A stretch of 64,000 nucleotides of DNA, taken from NCBI GenBank assembly GCA_030447725.1, contig JAUJOQ010000003.1:169408-233407 (forward strand). Direction: 5' to 3'. How positions within the stretch are numbered: the first letter of the stretch is position 1; each line of letters begins with the position of its first letter. The DNA is from Thermoleophilaceae bacterium. Its GTDB lineage: Bacteria > Actinomycetota > Thermoleophilia > Solirubrobacterales > Thermoleophilaceae. Below are positions 17,961-26,721 of this stretch, piece after piece. The translations under genes and the position numbers were made by a program. The notes beneath the pieces are model-generated. The model saw only the letters and a list, made by a program, of their open reading frames with translations. It did not search any database and was not told the DNA's origin.

Positions 17961-18130
17961 CGGCCGCCGGCCTGGGGGTCGGGCGCCCGCCAGGTCGCGC
18001 CCTCGAGACAGAGTCCCTTGAGCAGGGCGCGCCGCTCGCGGTAGGGGAGCGCGGTCGACGGCTCACCGTCGAGTGAGAGGACGTCGAAGGCCATGAAGGC
18101 AAGACACGTCCGCCGGGCGGCGCGCGCGCC
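17960..18130 (-). pseudogene. ATP-dependent DNA ligase (LigD-type) fragment
   Basis: The stretch FMAFDVLSLDGEPSTALPYRE and RRALLKGLCLEGATWRAPD matches the region after the nucleotidyl-transferase motifs of LigD/Lig-type ATP-dependent ligases (FDLLALDGxxLxxLPYxERRxxLExL). Only about 45 residues are recognisable. It runs straight into the HTH remnant, so two unrelated gene scraps are joined. Confidence 0.45.
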
Positions 18131-18201
18131 GGCGGCGCTCGTCGTCGGCGGCGGTGACGCTCGCTCTCGCCTAGCACCGCGCTCGCGCCGAAGGCCGGCG
18201 C

Positions 18202-19347
18202 TTAGCCCTTCCCGGGCTTGGCCTCGGGGCCGCGGTAAGCCCCGTACTTCGCCTTCGCCGTCGACGCGATGGGCGTCGCGCCCTTGCTGATGTGAGGGAA
18301 GTGCTTGACGTGCACGTCGGTCAGGCGCAGCCCACGGCCGATGCCTCGGTATTGGTCGACGACGAAGTCGCCGGGATGCTTGCGCGTCGTCTTGTAGATG
18401 CGGTGCTTGGCGGCGGCCCACCTGCCGTCGCTGCGCCGCGTGCTTACGCGCATGACCAGCGGAAAGCCGTGGGGCAGCGTCATCGCGTTGACGTAGACAA
18501 TGGTGCGCGCGTAGACATAGCCGCCGCACGCGTAGAGGACGGAGTTGATGCCGACCGTGTAGGTCCGCAGCCCGACCTTCGGGATCCAGATCGTGTTGCC
18601 GTCACGCTTCTCCGTCCTCGCCTCGCCGATCACGCGGTCGGGCGTGCACGGCGCCTGCTTCTTGCGGGCCCACGTCTCCTCGCCCTCGGGCATCTGCGGC
18701 CCGGGCGCCGGGATGCCCAGAGCCGGATCCGAGGGAGCGGGACCAGGTTGGGGTTCAGGAGCGGGACCCGGCCCCGGCGCGCCGGGCGGTGGCGTCCGCG
18801 AGATGCAGGACCGCAGGATGAAGCGAGGTGTTCCGGTCGGTCCGTCCACCGAGGCGGCGTAGCCGTCCCCGGTGGTGTAGCGCCAGCCGAGCGCGGTATC
18901 CCTGGTCACGGTGCCCGCTTCGGAGCGAAGCTGGCCTGGGCCACCGCCGTAGTTGCCGTGCAGGGTGGCCGACTCGCAGGTCACGTACCACCGCTCGGAC
19001 GGGCCGCCGCCGGGCACGTGCTCGGAGTCCCCGAGCGGCTCTGACTTCGGGGAGCCGCAGGTGTCGTCGGTGCGCGTGGTGGAGTTGATCTCTGAGATGA
19101 GCACCCACCCGCACCGCTCGGCGCCGCCCTTCGCGCGGCCGTAGGCCCAGCCGGTCGAGGTGGTGTGGCCCACCTGGAAGCCCTCTCCCCGGAACAGGGT
19201 GCCCTTTGACCACGGAGACCCCTCGGCGGGGCGCACCGCCACATCGACCGCCGTCACGAACGCCGCTTCGGCGCTCGCCGGCACGAGCGCAGCAAGTATG
19301 AGCAGGGACGGGAGCGCGAGTGCGCGAAGACGATGCGCGAGTACCAT
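18202..19347 (-). CDS. secreted hypothetical protein with Pro-rich linker
   Basis: The ATG at 19347 gives a signal peptide (HRLRALALPSLLILAALVPA, then SAEA). The N-terminal domain has paired cysteines (ERCGWVLISEIN, DDTCGSPKSE, WYVTCESATLHGNYGG, LRSCISRTP). A Pro/Gly/Ala-rich linker follows at about residues 190-230. The C-terminal domain (PCTPDRVIGEAR, YTVGINSVLYACGGYVYART, HPGDFVVDQYRG) is beta-rich. No family recognised; probably cell-surface or extracellular. The 330 bases upstream (19348-19680) carry coding-like minus-strand scraps (QLDDARAERFAALFTPFPET, LTALDALGIVVLDQGARA) in two frames but no intact gene. Confidence 0.65.
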   Translation of the reverse strand: MVLAHRLRALALPSLLILAALVPASAEAAFVTAVDVAVRPAEGSPWSKGTLFRGEGFQVGHTTSTGWAYGRAKGGAERCGWVLISEINSTTRTDDTCGSPKSEPLGDSEHVPGGGPSERWYVTCESATLHGNYGGGPGQLRSEAGTVTRDTALGWRYTTGDGYAASVDGPTGTPRFILRSCISRTPPPGAPGPGPAPEPQPGPAPSDPALGIPAPGPQMPEGEETWARKKQAPCTPDRVIGEARTEKRDGNTIWIPKVGLRTYTVGINSVLYACGGYVYARTIVYVNAMTLPHGFPLVMRVSTRRSDGRWAAAKHRIYKTTRKHPGDFVVDQYRGIGRGLRLTDVHVKHFPHISKGATPIASTAKAKYGAYRGPEAKPGKG

Positions 19348-19685
19348 GGCACTGTCCCTACCCCAAAGCAGCGTCGCGAAACCGACTGGGCTCCCAGCAT
19401 TACGGCGCGAGCGCCAGACCTTGCCGAGCGCCTGCCCGCGCTCGCGCGCGCGAGCGCCCTGGTCGAGAACCACGATCCCGAGGGCGTCGAGAGCGGTAAG
19501 AACGTCACCTCGGCGGTCTCCGGGAATGGCGTGAAGAGCGCCGCGAAGCGCTCGGCCCGCGCATCGTCGAGCTGCATAGAGCCGGGTCCGTACCAGCGCC
19601 TGTGCTCGCACGGGCTGGCCACAGGCCGAACCAGCCCAAGGAAAAAGCAACGCTCGACGGATGAAGTCAAGTAGAGGTTTGTAGC

Positions 19686-20894
19686 TCAGCTGGGCGAGGC
19701 CTGGGGTTGGGGCTGCCAGTTGGCGACTGCTGTCCGGTAGTGGTCTTCGGTCTTGAGTGCGTGGGCGCGGTCGGTATCCCACTGGGCGGGGTTGTCGGGT
19801 GTTCCTTTGCCGTTTCGGCCGCGTGGGTTTGAGCGCTTCGGGGCGCCGGCGGCGAGCTCGAGCTTGCGCAGCTTGTGGAACGTCAGCGCGGGACGCTCGT
19901 AGAGGTAGTCCTGCTCCTTTGTGAGCAGCTGCCGGTTCAGGCAGAGCAGCTTGCGCGCGACGGCGACGGTCGCGATCTTGCTGCCGCGCCTGGAGCGCAC
20001 ACGCTGGCCGAACGCGCGTAGCGGGCCCGGTGCGCGCATTGTGGCGTGCGCCGCTTCGCAGAGCACGTGGCGGGCGGAGGAGGACCCTTGCTTTGAGATG
20101 TGGCCGGTGTAGATCGGTGAGGCCCCGGACTGGCGGCTGCGGGGGTCCAGGCCGACGTAGCCGACGAGGTGGCGCGGGGAGGGAAACCGCCGGATGTCGC
20201 CGATCGTCGCCATCAGCGTCGCCGCGGTCGTGACGTCGACGCCGGGGATCGTCATTAGCCGGCGGATCTCCGCTGAGCCCACGGCGTAGCGGGCGATCTC
20301 GCGGTCGACCACAGCGACCTCACCCGACAGGAAGTCGGCCTCGCGCAAGCAGCCCTCGAGCGTCTCGCGCTCATCGGTGGGGAGCTCGAGGCCCGCAAGC
20401 CACTCGCGGCCCTTCTTGGAGAACGTGTCGCTTCGCGGGCCGCGGCCGCGGAGGTTGCGGATCAACACCGCATGGATCTGATTTCTCGCGCGGGTGCGTC
20501 CCCGCACGAGCTGGTTGCGGCGCGAGACGCGCCTGCGCAACACCCGCGTCGGCTCGTCGCACAGCCACGTGCCGGGCAACATCCCCGCCGCGAGCAGCTT
20601 CGCGAGCATGCAAGCGTCGACGCGGTCGTTCTTGACCTTCGCGTGGGTCATCGCGCGCACGTTGCGCGTATCGGCGACCAGCACACCGCCGACGTGGCCC
20701 TCGAGGATCCTCGCGATGCTCAGCGCGTTGCCCGTCGTCTCCAATGCGACGTGATCCTCATCGCAGAGACTTTGGGCAAACAGCCCCAGCTGCTCAGGCG
20801 AGCTCTCAACGCGCCCCGCCAAGCGAACCTTCCCGTCCTCGTAGATCGCGACGTCGCAGAAGTCGCGGTGAACGTCCAGACCGATGAAACGCAT
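19686..20894 (-). CDS. IS110-family transposase
   Basis: This intact 402-residue DEDD recombinase begins FIGLDVHRDFCDVAIYEDGK. Further catalytic acidic positions lie in VALETTGNALSIARIL and KNDRVDACMLAKLLAAG. The C-terminal Tnp_20 domain is LMTIPGVDVTTAATLMATIGD with FPSPRHLVGYVGLDPR and its conserved Ser region. IS110 enzymes use a noncoding bridge RNA from the element to choose target and donor. In the group with this domain order the RNA lies 5' of the gene, which here is the unusual 360-base stretch to the right (20895-21258). The element ends could not be fixed. Confidence 0.92.
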   Translation of the reverse strand: MRFIGLDVHRDFCDVAIYEDGKVRLAGRVESSPEQLGLFAQSLCDEDHVALETTGNALSIARILEGHVGGVLVADTRNVRAMTHAKVKNDRVDACMLAKLLAAGMLPGTWLCDEPTRVLRRRVSRRNQLVRGRTRARNQIHAVLIRNLRGRGPRSDTFSKKGREWLAGLELPTDERETLEGCLREADFLSGEVAVVDREIARYAVGSAEIRRLMTIPGVDVTTAATLMATIGDIRRFPSPRHLVGYVGLDPRSRQSGASPIYTGHISKQGSSSARHVLCEAAHATMRAPGPLRAFGQRVRSRRGSKIATVAVARKLLCLNRQLLTKEQDYLYERPALTFHKLRKLELAAGAPKRSNPRGRNGKGTPDNPAQWDTDRAHALKTEDHYRTAVANWQPQPQASPS

Positions 20895-21046
20895 CTGACC
20901 TCCTCAACTCGTAGATGACGAATCGGGAGCACAAAGCGGGCAAAACGACACAGACGGATTCGGGCTCGCAGCCCAGCCGGACCAGTCGCAAGGGCGGCCA
21001 TCGATAACACCGGGCTCGCAGCCCATCGAGCGAATTGCGGCCTGCC

Positions 21047-21258
21047 CACACCTGCGTTCTCCCACAGAAAGCCCCTGTTCCGGAACCGCTGACGCTAAAA
21101 GCGCCGGCGGACCGAACTACCAGGGGCCCCCCGGAAGAAAGATTTCATGCCCGATAACCGGGGTTACGTAAACCTGGCCTGCAAAACACGGCATTCCGGT
21201 TGCCATAACGTCTCTCGGAGCAGCGGGACGTAAGGCTACGCCCCGGTACCCGCGCACC
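21047..21258. repeat. repeat copy A; candidate IS110 left end/bridge-RNA region
   Basis: About 210 bases, from tctcccacagaaagcccctg to tacccgcgcaccgcg, recur at 32281-32489 with roughly 80-85% identity by eye. Shared islands include acgctaaaagcgcc, aagatttcatgcccgataa and cattccggttgccataacgt. It lies 5' of the IS110 transposase gene and abuts a broken putA-like gene at its outer edge. That is where an IS110 left end with its guide RNA should be. The assignment is inferred from position only. Confidence 0.5.
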
Positions 21259-21530
21259 GCGTGGGGCCGATGCCCGAGCGGCGGGTTGCCTCCGAAGGGC
21301 GGCGGCCGACCATCGCGCCGGTGATGGCGCGGTTGGCGTACAGATTCCCGACCGGCAGGCGGGCCGCCACCCGCTCGACGGTGGCCGGGCTCTGCGACAA
21401 CAGCCCGGCCGTGAGAGCGAAGGGCAGCGCCTCGACCGATCTTACAGGCCGTGTCGACGTCCACCGCGCCCTCGACGGTGAGCAGCGGGCCGACACCTCC
21501 TCGCGAAGTACCCGCGCGTCGGTGTCCAGA
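21259..21530 (-). pseudogene. PutA/PruA (P5C dehydrogenase) C-terminal fragment
   Basis: Reading left on the minus strand gives LLTVEGAVDVDTACK, then FALTAGLLSQSPATVERVAA, then LPVGNLYANRAITGAMVGR. This is the C-terminal part of delta-1-pyrroline-5-carboxylate dehydrogenase (GNLYVNRxITGAxVGRQPFGG). Two frameshifts occur and the sequence ends exactly where repeat A begins. No upstream part is present, so it is a fragment cut by insertion. Confidence 0.65.
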
Positions 21531-21687
21531 TCGCAGGCGACAGTCGGCGGGCAGTACCAGCCGGCGGCGGGTCGCCGCCGAGGCGGCGACGCGACCCGCC
21601 TGCCCGGCCTCGCGCGGTTGTTGCTGGGACGGCCATCGACCGAAACGTCAGAGGCAAGGCCCGGCTGGCGGGCCCTAGGTTGGGTGG

Positions 21688-22143
21688 ATGCTCGACAGCC
21701 ACGAGCAGCGCTTCCGCCGGATCGTCCACGACTACCTCGAGCGCCCGGCGGGCGACTACGCCGAGCTGCTGCACCGCGGCCACGTCAGCTCGCTCGAGGG
21801 GCTTGACCCCGAGGCGTGGCGGGGTCAGATCCGCCGCCAGGCCCGCCAAGACAAGATCCGCGTGATCACCCGCCGCGACGGGCAACGCGCGTTCGCGATG
21901 CTCAACCGCCCACTTCCCGAGGAGCACGCCGGCGAGGTTATGCAGCGCGAGCTCGCGCGCGGTGGGGCTCCAACAGCTGGCCGAGGCCGCGCGCGAGCTG
22001 GGGCACGAGCCGACCGGCTGCCTGCGCAGCGACGACGAATACGTGTGTGCCTGCTCGCGCTGCGGGGCGCGCATCTACGCCCGCCTGGAGGCCAGTCCGT
22101 CGAAGACGGCGAGGCGCTCACCGACTGGTCCCCGGGCGCCTGA
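21688..22143 (+). pseudogene. hypothetical island protein with Cys motif, two frameshifts
   Basis: The first frame gives an ordinary N-terminus (LDSHEQRFRRIVHDYLERPA, RQARQDKIRVITRRDGQRAF, LPEEHAGEVMQRELAR). Sense then moves to another frame (VGLQQLAEAARELGHEPTGC, YVCACSRCGARIYARLEASP) and back to the first for VEDGEALTDWSPGA plus stop. The C-x-C-x2-C pattern suggests a small zinc site. Two compensating one-base indels about 150 bases apart would restore one 150-residue protein, so sequencing error is plausible. Role unknown. Confidence 0.5.
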
Positions 22144-22269
22144 GGCGGCCCCTCAACCAGAGGGTTCCCGTCCTGAGTCGTCTAGGTGGCACGAGCGGTC
22201 GGATGGCCATCCCAGCGGTTGTGCTTAGGGGTTGCGCGTGGTGGCCGCTTCAAGGGGTGAAGGCCACCA

Positions 22270-22377
22270 TGCTCACCCCCAAGCGAAAGGACACGTTGAT
22301 GGCCCACCCGCTGGTCGCTCACTGCAGGCGCGCCCGCTATGAGGTCTACATCGAACGGCCCTCGGCTATCAGATGAT
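22270..22377 (+). pseudogene. DUF4326 N-terminal fragment
   Basis: The 35-codon frame reads MAHPLVAHCRRARYEVYIE then RPSAIR. It resembles the opening of DUF4326 proteins (V-V-N/H-x-R-R-x-P-Y-D-V-Y-I-G-R-P-S). The following WGNPF part is missing and the frame runs into the recD fragment. Short, and recognised only by motif. Confidence 0.4.
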
Positions 22378-22779
22378 CTGGACTGGCGAGCTGCCCGGCC
22401 GCGGGAAGGGACTGTGCCGGCGCAGGGCCCGCCAGATGTACAACGGCGATACCGGCGTGGTCATCGCCGGCCCCGGCGGCCGCCCGACCGCGGTGTTCGA
22501 CCGCGGCGGCGACACCGTCGCGCTCAGACCCTCACGTCTGGCCGCCGTCGAGACCGTCCACGCCATGACGATCCACAAGAGCCAGGGCTCCCAGTTCCAG
22601 ACCGCCGCCGTCCTACTGCCCGAGCCCGGCTCGCGGATCCTCACGCGCGAGCTCCTGTACACGGCGGTGACGCGCGCGCAGGAGCGGCTGGTGCTGGTGG
22701 GAAGCGGGGAGGCGGTGCGGGCCGCGGTGCAGCGCCGGTGGCGCGGGCGAGCGGGCTGCGTGGGAGGGTGTGGGGGTGA
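22373..22779 (+). pseudogene. RecD-like helicase C-terminal fragment
   Basis: MYNGDTGVVIAGPGGRP, VETVHAMTIHKSQGSQFQTA and LLYTAVTRAQERLVLVGSG are the C-terminal superfamily I motifs of RecD/ExoV alpha. The last residues (VARASGLRGRVWG) need a frameshift near 22735. The N-terminal two thirds, including Walker A, are absent. It is either a chromosomal recD scrap or part of a decayed element helicase. Confidence 0.7.
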
Positions 22780-22998
22780 GGGAGGCTACGTCGCGGCACC
22801 CTGCGTTAGCGCCCCGTCTCAAGGCCCACCTGATCCCGCCCTCCATGACCCGCTCCGGGTATCGACAACGATCGCGCCGAGTCCGACACCCCGCGCGCCC
22901 GAAGTAAGTTACCGACGGGTGAGGATCTGCGTGCCAGCCCATCGAGTTTGGGGCGGGGACATACCCCAGGTAGGGACGTTCCCGAGAATAGGAGGAGC

Positions 22999-23508
22999 GT
23001 GCCGCGGGCGCTCCTGAACCTCGTGATCCTCGCAGTCGTGACTCCGGTGGCCGCGCTCGCGGTCGCCGTGGTCGATTGGCTGGCGCGGATCCGCCTCGCC
23101 GCGGACGCTCCGAGCCTCGTGGAGCACGCGGGCGCGGTGGTGGCAAGCTATCTCACCGCGTACGTGTGGTTCGGCTGGTGGCTTGTCCTACCGGGAGCGC
23201 TGTTGTTCGTGGCGCTCGTGCCCCGGTGGGGGCGTCGCTGGCCGCCTCGCCGCGCTAGACTGGTCGCGGCGCTCTCAGCGCCGTTCGTCGTGGGTTTGGG
23301 AATCATCCTCGCGCTGGGAGCGATAGCGCTGTTCGCCAGCCCTGTGCGCGGAGGCGGACCCGCGCTTAGCCTGCGGGTCCTCGTCGTCTACGTCGGCCTG
23401 CCGCTGACGGTCGCCGGTGGCTCGATGCTGCTCCCGCGCCGGCACGATGAAGCGGTCGGCTGCCCGCCGTCTGTGGGGCCAGCTCGGTCCTCCGGCTGCT
23501 CCGGCTAG
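22999..23508 (+). CDS. membrane protein
   Basis: I chose the GTG at 22999 because ggagga ends three bases before it. The 169-residue product has four hydrophobic spans (LLNLVILAVVTPVAALAVAV, WFGWWLVLPGALLFVALV, APFVVGLGIILALGAIALF, LRVLVVYVGLPLTVAGG) separated by Arg-rich loops. Function unknown. Intact within the island. Confidence 0.55.
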   Translation: MPRALLNLVILAVVTPVAALAVAVVDWLARIRLAADAPSLVEHAGAVVASYLTAYVWFGWWLVLPGALLFVALVPRWGRRWPPRRARLVAALSAPFVVGLGIILALGAIALFASPVRGGGPALSLRVLVVYVGLPLTVAGGSMLLPRRHDEAVGCPPSVGPARSSGCSG

Positions 23509-23537
23509 TCACGGGCGATCAAGGGCAACATGAGCGT

Positions 23538-23894
23538 GTGACACGACCTGGGGCGAGCCGGTCGAGCTACCTGATCGCCGTACCCATCGCCGTTGCGGTG
23601 GTGCTCGGCACGCTTGGATCGTTCCTGTTTGGCTTCGGGGTGAAGACGCAGTGCACGAACGAGTTCAGCTGCACCGTCGACTCGTGCCCGTCGGCGTGTG
23701 ACCGGGTGGATCTGGCCGTGTGGGTCAACGGCGCCGGCCAGCTCACGCTCGCCGTCGCGCTTGCGGCCACTGCGATCCTCGGCGCGAAGAGGCAGCGGTC
23801 GAGCGCCGTGGGACTGGCGATCTCGGGCCTCGTCGTATCCGTCGCGCTGTTCGCCGCATGCGTGGCCTTCGCCGCCTCCTGGAACTCGGCGTGA
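23538..23894 (+). CDS. membrane protein with Cys-containing outer loop
   Basis: This 118-residue protein starts at GTG, 30 bases after the preceding membrane-protein gene and probably in the same operon. It has three spans (YLIAVPIAVAVVLGTLGSFL, LTLAVALAATAILGA, AVGLAISGLVVSVALFAAC). The first loop has four cysteines (QCTNEFSCTVDSCPSACD) that could form disulfides outside the cell. Function unknown. Confidence 0.55.
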   Translation: MTRPGASRSSYLIAVPIAVAVVLGTLGSFLFGFGVKTQCTNEFSCTVDSCPSACDRVDLAVWVNGAGQLTLAVALAATAILGAKRQRSSAVGLAISGLVVSVALFAACVAFAASWNSA

Positions 23895-24034
23895 GCGGCC
23901 ACGTGGCTCGGGGGAAGCCGTCAGCGATCGACCGCACGCCCAAACCGCCGCGGGCACAAGCAGCGACGCCCACCGGCCGGTCTGGCGCACTCCGCGTCGC
24001 TGGGCGGCCGGCGCATTACGAGTAGGTTCGACCC

Positions 24035-24637
24035 ATGGTGGGCCGGGTCGGATCCTTCGCCAAGCGAGTCCTGAAGTCGTTCTGTGACGACCAGATGACC
24101 CACCACGCGGCGGCGTTGACCTACTACGGCCTGATGTCGCTCTTCCCAGCGCTGCTGCTTGGGATATCCGTGCTCGGGCTGGTCGGCCAGTACCCAGCCA
24201 CCTACGAAGCCCTCCTCTCCTACTTGCGCGATGTCGTGCCGTCATCGATGCTCGAGGCGGTCGACGCCTCGGTGCGGGGCGCACTGCGCAGCACCGGTTC
24301 CGCGGTGACCGCCCTGCTGGTCGGCATCGTGGCCGCGTTCTACGGCACCACCGGGGCCCTCGAGGCGGCCCGCCGGGCTCTCAACGTCTCATATGAGACG
24401 CGCGAGCAGCGTGGTTTCGTGCGTAGGAAGGCCACGGACGTCGGCTCGACCGTCGTGCTCTCCCGCTCGCAGAGCGGTGGCGCCGTGGTCGGGTGGGCCT
24501 GCGCGGGCCTCGGGCGCCAGACCAGCTCGCGGCGCCGAGCAGCGCGTCGAGGCCTCGCGATCGCTGAGCCGGGCAGGGGCTGTCGGCGTCCGGCACGATC
24601 CTGCGGCCCCATGTGGCCTAGACCAACTGGTCGGTGA
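24035..24637 (+). pseudogene. YihY/BrkB-family membrane protein, truncated
   Basis: The first 135 residues match YihY/virulence factor BrkB proteins: FAKRVLKSFCDDQMTHHAAA, LTYYGLMSLFPALLLGISVL and YGTTGALEAARRALNVSYE. After RKATDVGSTVVL the frame turns Arg-rich and stops at 24637, overlapping the end of the convergent ParA remnant. The family has about 280-300 residues with six helices, so about half is lost. Family function is uncertain; older RNase BN claims are not accepted. Confidence 0.7.
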
Positions 24638-25540
24638 CGGCCAGCGCGAGATTCTTGATGGACAGGCGCGTGGGTCGCGGGAGCTGCTCACAGACGTAGG
24701 TGCCGTCGTTGAGCATGTCATCGAGGCGCTGTTCTTGGGGGATGGTGATCTGACAGGAGAGGGAGTGGCCGCGTAGCTTGGCTTCAAGCGAACGGACATC
24801 GGCGGTCTTGGGCACCTGGTTGAGAGCCATCGTCATGTGGTGGCCGCCCAGGCAGTCCCACACGTAGTCCAGCGCATCCAGGACGATGCTCATCGTCACG
24901 TAGCCCGGCTTGCTGACGACGACCGCCTGGTCGGCGCGACCGAGCGCGAACTTCGCCAGCGGGTCGGTCAGCCCGGTCCCCAGGTCGAGCATGATGACGT
25001 GGTAGAAGCGCCCGAGGAACGCCAGCAGCTTGCCATACAGATCTGGGCTCATCGCCTCCATCAGCTCGGGGTGCTGCGGAGCGGCCAGCAGGTGCAGGCC
25101 GGTCGGCGTGGACGCCAAGTACGGGTCGAAGCTCGGCGACGAGCGGATGCGGTCATCTGGGCGATGACGTCGGTCATCTGGTGCTCGGACGCGTGGCTGT
25201 CGGGCGCGAGAAGCCCGAGCGTGCCGTAGCGGGGTTGGTGTCGACGACCAGGACCCGCAGCTTGGGCCGCGAGACCAGGGTCGCCCACCAGGAAGCTGAG
25301 GGTGGTCTTGCCCACACCGCCTTTGGGGGAGACGACGGCGACCAGGTTGGTGCGGCTGACGTGCCGGCGTTGAGTCAGGCGCGTCTCCAGGGCGGCCTCC
25401 TCACGCTGACGTTGGGCTCCGCGCGTGGCGACTCTGTCAGGTCCCAAATCGCCGTACCGCGGCGACAGCGCGATCAGGTCTGCGGACGCGGCGGCGAGTT
25501 GGTCCAGCTGCTCCTCATCGAGTTGCGGCCATCAACGTGC
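24618..25540 (-). pseudogene. ParA/MinD-type ATPase (CpaE/TadZ-like), several frameshifts
   Basis: Joining frames gives EEQLDQLAAASADLIALSPR, LVAVVSPKGGVGKTTLSFLV (deviant Walker A), RPKLRVLVVDTN, YGTLGLLAPDSHASEHQM, FDPYLASTPTGLHLLAAP, YHVIMLDLGTGLTDPLAKFA, and a C-terminus with MALNQVPKTADVRS. The order is that of ParA-like ATPases of the SIMIBI class, used for partition or for positioning pili or secretion machines. At least three shifts occur (about 25230, 25150 and 25530). The last 166 residues are in one clean frame. It may once have served partition of the element. Confidence 0.7.
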
Positions 25541-25669
25541 GAAGGACACCGGTAGTAATGGGTCGAGGGCTTGACGGATAACTTTGTGAGAACTTTTTGC
25601 GCGGGACCTCGCGTTCCGTCGGGTGTGACCTGCTGTGCAGTTCTAAGGGGCCGCGGAGGCTCTCGCCGT

Positions 25670-25786
25670 TTGCCGGTGGCTATGGCGAGGGGGAAACACC
25701 TCTTTCCATTCCGAACAGAGTAGTTAAGCCCCTCAGCGCCGATGGTACTTGGCCCGAAGGGCCTGGGAGAGTAGGACGCCGCCGGT
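25670..25786 (+). rRNA. rrf: 5S ribosomal RNA
   Basis: The sequence has the full 5S pattern. The 5' strand gccggtggc pairs with the 3' gccgccggt. In between are the conserved gaaacacct...ccattccgaaca, the agtagttaagcccctcagcgcc arm and gatggtact...ctgggagagtagg. Length is about 117. No 16S or 23S flanks it; it stands alone between the ParA remnant and a hairpin. A ttgacg at 25571 could be a -35 element. Confidence 0.93.
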
Positions 25787-25801
25787 TCTTCTGACCAGGC
25801 C

Positions 25802-25827
25802 ACGAGCCGTCCTCCAGGGCGGCTCGT
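25802..25827 (+). terminator. hairpin after 5S rRNA
   Basis: acgagccg and cggctcgt pair perfectly, with an inner cct/agg extension. The hairpin starts about 15 bases after the 5S end. There is no T run, so it is a likely but not certain terminator or processing stem. Confidence 0.55.
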
Positions 25828-25999
25828 CCGCCTGCGCCGCCCGTCCAGCGGGCAGGCCAGCGGTGGCGGCGGTCCATCCCGGTCCGCGCCGGCCTTGCGA
25901 GCGAGACCCTGGTCGAGGTCAGGGTCCTCGAGCAGGACGAGGGCGCGCAGCAGCGCGGCGCTGCGCGCGGCACGCTCGCCAGCCGCTTGCGCGCTCGGG

Positions 26000-26011
26000 G
26001 AACATACGTTC
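26000..26011. promoter_or_regulatory. LexA/SOS box
   Basis: gaacatacgttc fits the Gram-positive SOS box GAAC-N4-GTTC exactly and is embedded as gggGAACATACGTTCcaa. It lies just upstream of plus-strand sequence resembling a decayed lexA N-terminus, the expected place for an autoregulatory site. Confidence 0.6.
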
Positions 26012-26029
26012 CAATGCTACGCGGGTGCG

Positions 26030-26230
26030 CGGACGGAAGCGCCGCGCCGGCAGATCCTGGAGCGCCGCGGGCGCGGTCAGCGCGATGCGCCCACCGAGCT
26101 ACAGATCCCGCGCTTGGCAGGCACGCACGCGGCCGAGGGCGTTCTCTGCTATCTCGAGATGCTCGGGCTGCGAGCGGGAGCGTCTGACGCGACCTGCCTT
26201 CGGGCTATGCCTCGACCGCCTGGGCGCTCG
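26030..26230 (+). pseudogene. possible LexA DNA-binding-domain remnant
   Basis: Across frames I read RRQILE, then PPSYRSRAW (compare LexA YPPSVREIA), then VLCYLEMLG followed by LRAM. LexA has V-x-x-x-L-x-x-L-E...RDP...RAM in the same order. The SOS box lies immediately upstream. Frames are broken and the protease domain is absent. The rest of the gap from 25827 to 26285 shows nothing else. Confidence 0.35.
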
Positions 26231-26284
26231 AGCGGGTTTCGGAGGATCGACGGCCTTCCTCTGCCATTCGACTACCCTGGCGGT

Positions 26285-26719
26285 GTGGACAGGCCCTCCA
26301 CGATCGCGGCGGTCACGGCCGGCAGCGTGGCCGCGCTCGCCTTCGTCGCCTTCCTGTTGGTCGCCTACCTCATCGGCGCCCGCAAGGCGTGGCGCGGCAC
26401 CGGTCCGCTCGACGCGGCCCCCGCCCCCGCCTGGTGGTTTCTCTCAGAGCCCGTGTGGCGCGGCGTGAAGCGCAGCTTCGTGGCCTTCGCGCCCTTCGTC
26501 ATCCTCTTCCTGGCCGGCGGCGCGACGTCCGACATGGTCGAGGAGGGCTCGACCGCCTGGACGGTCGCGATGGTCGTCGGCGGCGTGGGGCTGGTGGGCT
26601 CCCTCGCCGTCCAGCTGCCGATCATCCTCTACAACCGGCCGAAGGCGCTGGTGCCACCCCACCTGCGGGGGGAGCCCGGCACCCGCCAGCAGCGCCGCCG
26701 GCCGGCGGCGCGCGAGTAG
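26285..26719 (+). CDS. membrane protein paired with YbjN-like gene
   Basis: I chose the GTG at 26285 (DRPSTIAAVTAGSVAALAFV) because upstream codons look non-coding. The 144-residue product has an N-terminal span, a WWFLSEPVWRGVKRSFVAFA amphipathic stretch and two further spans, ending in a basic tail (RGEPGTRQQRRRPAARE). It is followed after two bases by the next gene, so the two form an operon. Function unknown. Confidence 0.55.
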   Translation: MDRPSTIAAVTAGSVAALAFVAFLLVAYLIGARKAWRGTGPLDAAPAPAWWFLSEPVWRGVKRSFVAFAPFVILFLAGGATSDMVEEGSTAWTVAMVVGGVGLVGSLAVQLPIILYNRPKALVPPHLRGEPGTRQQRRRPAARE

Positions 26720-26721
26720 TC

